Source: Sipunculus nudus (taxonomy: Eukaryota > Annelida > Sipuncula > Golfingiida > Sipunculidae). Taken from it: a stretch of DNA of 64,000 bases. The position numbers were made by a program, and so were the translations under genes. A model generated the notes under the pieces. It did not search any database. It saw nothing but the letters and a program-made list of their open reading frames with translations, and was not told the DNA's origin. Where the stretch lies: NCBI GenBank assembly GCA_026874595.1, contig CM049311.1:57870453-57934452 (forward strand), read 5' to 3'. Positions 60,448 to 64,000 of the stretch are shown piece after piece. The stretch's first letter is position 1, and each line of letters begins with the position of its first letter.

Positions 60448-63400
60448 TTTAAACTTGGAACCTGTACTCATTAACCTGGATGTTCTTTGATCATGGGCTG
60501 CTTTCTTTATAAAATTTGAAGGTTTAAAATCAGTTTATTTAGTTATCACAAAAAAAAAACATTTGTAGAAGAACCGTAGCAAATACCTTGCTATCTTGTT
60601 ACCATCAAAAATAACCTTTTTTTCAGGTAGATAAGTACATTTGTGCAGCAGGCATACGGCCATGGCTCTTTTGTAAACCTGTCATATGGTGAAATAACTG
60701 TTTTGGTGGCTCAGCATTCAAGTATAGGATATGGCAGTAAGTATGTGTATGTTCACATTAGGTCAGCTTGCCTCAGCCTATAAAGTATGCTTTACTAGGT
60801 ACAAGATAAAAGATTTATTTGATACCAATACAGGATTTTGCCTTCAGAAATGACATTTATTTGGCTCTCTTTCCTGTTTGATCATGTTTCATAGTTCTAC
60901 ATCAATTATGACACACATAAAGAATTCCAGCATTATATTTCACATAAATGTGTATTTAGCATGATAAGTACAAGGCATTTTATTTCTTTTTCACATCATA
61001 CAATTGCTATATATTTCATAAGTCCTTTTGAGTGAATGCCTGCACACATCATGCTGGTGTTAAAGGGGCCCAATCACCTTCCTGACCTTTATTAACTAAA
61101 GGTATTGTTTTGTTTATATCAACATGTTTCTAATGTTTGGCTGCACTCCAAAATAATGAAAACAAATTCAACAAAGGCATCTGGCAGTAAGTCAGATAAG
61201 CCAAAGCTTTGCAAATGTCATTTTTTGCAACAATTGACCTTTCTACCTCCACATATATGCAAACTACCACCTTAGGTAACATGTTTTTCCCGTTTGTCAA
61301 TATTGCTGTGTTTACAATCATGTTGATAAACAAGTTCATACAACCTTTATGAAGGCTATATAAGAACATTTCACATCCAAAATTACCCTAAGATCATTGA
61401 AACATACAGAGGCAGCCAGAAATCACATAAATTCTTTTCAAAAGGTAGGAGAATGGCACCTTTAAACAGTTTAGATTTTAGACAACCATTGCATGTAAAA
61501 AATGTTAACATACCATGTGACGAAATGTGGCAGTATATAACAATTGAGTCATAAATGTGTGCACAAATAAATGTATGGGCTGCATGATTATATTTTATAC
61601 TAATATCCCAAATTAAGTTAAAAACCTTTAATAAGGTTTTTATATGCCAAGTATCTCACTAGTAGTTGTTTACGTGCTGTATATCCCAATAGTTGATATT
61701 TTATGCACTGTATCTTATAAAATAGGTGTATGGTTCTGTTGAAAAATATTTATGAAAGCTGGGATATTATATTTGTAAGCTACATTCCCTTGCAGTCTTT
61801 TGGTGACTATTATAACTTAATAATTTCAGACATAATTATTAACAAAAATGATTGGCATATTGTGTTATGATAGATTTTATTGAATTCTAGCTGACTGATG
61901 TAGAAAAGCTCTGGCCTAAGTGGCAACATCTTTTCTAATTATGCCCATCAGGTAGCAGAAAACAAAAAGAAAGTTATCATGTCTAAGAGATCATTTCCCA
62001 ATATTCACAATAAAGGTTGGCAGAAACTTTGCCATAGGATCTGATTTGTGAGCTCATCCTGTGGAGTGTCTGCCCTGAACATCGGGTCAGCATGGCACAG
62101 TCTGATAAATCAGGTGAGCTGCTCAGTCAGAATGGTTATGGAGATACTAGAGTTCTGATTTACTGTACGAACCAGCTGTACATTTGTTATACATGCCTTA
62201 TAATCAGCAAAAACAGGCAAGCAGGAGCAAACTCAGTATATGTGTGACTGTTCTATATATACACTTTTGTTGACCAGTTAACTTTGAGGATCCAGCTTAT
62301 GGTCATTAAACACGTTATTATATGAAATCTTCAGCAAATTAGTTATATTTGTTTTACATATCAGCTAACCTAAAGAATTTCCTATTTGCAAACTGTGGTT
62401 GCCTTTTTTCCACAATGGTTTCAAATTTATGATATGTCTGAAGGGAAATTATCGTGAAACCAAATCTCCTACACAGATGGACATTCATGAATGATGTAAT
62501 CTCTTTGGCATCCTTGGTACCTTATCTTTATGCCTGTGGCAAGACAAATGATTGAAATATATACTTATATATATATGTATTATGAATAACATGAAATATC
62601 TTATATTATCTGCCTATGACGAGCAAGAATTCTGTTTGATGTTTCCTTTGGTCCTTCTTAAATTGTAAAGATATTTGATATATTTTGTTTAGTTTATTGT
62701 ATAGTGAGGTTGCTAAATTGGAACCTTCACAAGACACTAAAAAGTGAATATTGCAAAAATTATCATGTGAATGTGAAGCTAACCACAGTAAAAGGAAAAT
62801 AGTCTCATTATGAAATATAGAATTAAGTATGGAACAAAGAGAGTGGACCAGAAAACCAAACCACTGATATTCTTCTTCTCTTGTCAAGCAATGTATAACT
62901 TTTATTCCTGCTAGCTGCTCCTTGTTCATTGTGTTCTGTTATACCAGCTGTTCTTTAAATCATAGCTCAAGAAGTTATGTAATAAAGGACGAACTTAGGT
63001 AACATTTTATGAAGAAATGTATGGTCAGACTATTTCAATCAGTTTGCTAATGTGTAATTTTTCATATTTTGTCAAAGAAATATTTAAAAAAAAAATGAAG
63101 GATTGTTAAAAAAAAGACCAGTTTCCCTTATTCACAGCATTTTAAGGAAAATATCTGCCATGCAGTCATCATGATGGGACATTCAACATGGCAAGTAATA
63201 TTGCACACATTCATCAATACAAATGATTTGTCACTCAGGAGACTTTGGCACTGACATGATATATGTGGCGCTTTACATCCTGAAAAGATGAATAGTGAAA
63301 TAAGTGATAGTTTTGTACAGGGTAGATCAGCCATGCTCATTGAACAACTGTATGCAAGTTTTACTTCAGAAAAGTCAAACAGCCGCTTAGGTAATATTGA

Positions 63401-64000
63401 CAAGTATAGAAATTATCTGTTAGGATATGTGAGACTTTGTGCTACTAGAGATGCGAGATGTGTTATGTCATGGAGAAAGTACTGAGGAGCACCTCACAGT
63501 TACAGCCTGACAGACTGGTACAGTAGGGAGAAGAGCTGATCAAGAGGCTGATGTGGCATGTGCGTGGCTGTCATGGCATCAGGACTTACTGAAACAGGCT
63601 CATTAGATATTGTATACAAATAAAGAAGAGGTTTTACTTGAATGGAGGGTCAGTATGCACATGTATAGAATTTAGAAAGGTAAGATGTCACATAGAATAC
63701 CAAAGACTAGATGGTATAGCAGGAAAAGTTAGCTTAAAACCCCAAATGCACACATAACAACAACTCACTGCTGCAATTTACTGGGGTCTGAACTTCTTGA
63801 TCCATGAAGACTAGTGATACACAAAGAAATGTTGACATATGAAATTTGGTGTTCATTTGGTTCATTAAAGAAAATTTTTCTGAAGTGCCCATGTGAACAC
63901 CTGATAAATAACAAATATGGTGCCAGACCTGTAGCAGGTACAAATTCTTTGATGAAAGTTGTAGGTTTCCAGTCTTTGTTCAGAATTCTGCGTTTATTAA
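60448..64000. other. Largely uncharacterised 3' portion of the window
   Basis: No gene firmly supported. Weak leads: an ATG at 62092 followed after 22 nt by a good donor (CAG|GTGAGC), which could be a first coding exon on plus; and a 65-codon plus frame at 63288-63485 without recognised motifs. Confidence 0.35.

Noticed and set aside
63128-63485. Opposed reading frames of 91 and 65 codons as genes
   Set aside because: No domain, no supported splice sites, and overlapping open frames on both strands.

Overview
This is an AT-rich, intron-rich animal genome window with no prokaryotic features. GT-AG introns, a two-Ig receptor, a membrane protein with an SH3 tail, non-LTR retrotransposon debris and dense rolling-circle-type repeats suggest a lophotrochozoan, most likely a mollusc. 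That placement is inferred from sequence character, not from a database match.

Layout. 1-906 is the decayed 3' half of a non-LTR retrotransposon reverse transcriptase. 975-3310 and 8575-12765 are two diverged copies of one flanking segment. Between them, on the minus strand, lies a complete five-exon gene (3865-7171) for a type I receptor with two Ig domains and a tyrosine- and proline-rich tail. It is followed by the ruined first two exons of a paralogue (7865-8300). The simplest reading is an old tandem duplication of a receptor locus, later invaded by a foldback-type element (9520-10566) and AT microsatellites. 13302-17353 is a full-length 4-kb repeat (family A, minus strand). 17354-22016 is mostly unique or old repeat, with a CpG-richer stretch that may be promoter or 5' exon.

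22017-46984 (plus strand) holds a ten-exon gene whose splice phases all agree. It encodes a 435-residue protein with signal peptide, cysteine-rich ectodomain, one transmembrane helix and a cytoplasmic SH3-like domain. Only about 5% of its 25 kb is coding; the introns are swollen by mobile elements. 47000-64000 holds more of the same repeats, a LINE C-terminal fragment (52125-52307, minus) and no gene I can firmly support.

The most interesting signal is in the repeats. Four families (A, B, C, D) differ in sequence but share one architecture: an inverted motif at the 5' end that recurs inverted near the 3' end, then a separate 3' hairpin, then a terminal CTAG or CTTG. A fifth (E) shares the 5' hairpin and CTAG end. 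Clean insertions lie between two T residues. This fits non-autonomous Helitrons of the Helitron2/Helentron type. They nest in one another up to three deep, and several families carry the same 14-bp palindrome AGGTGGCGCCACCT.
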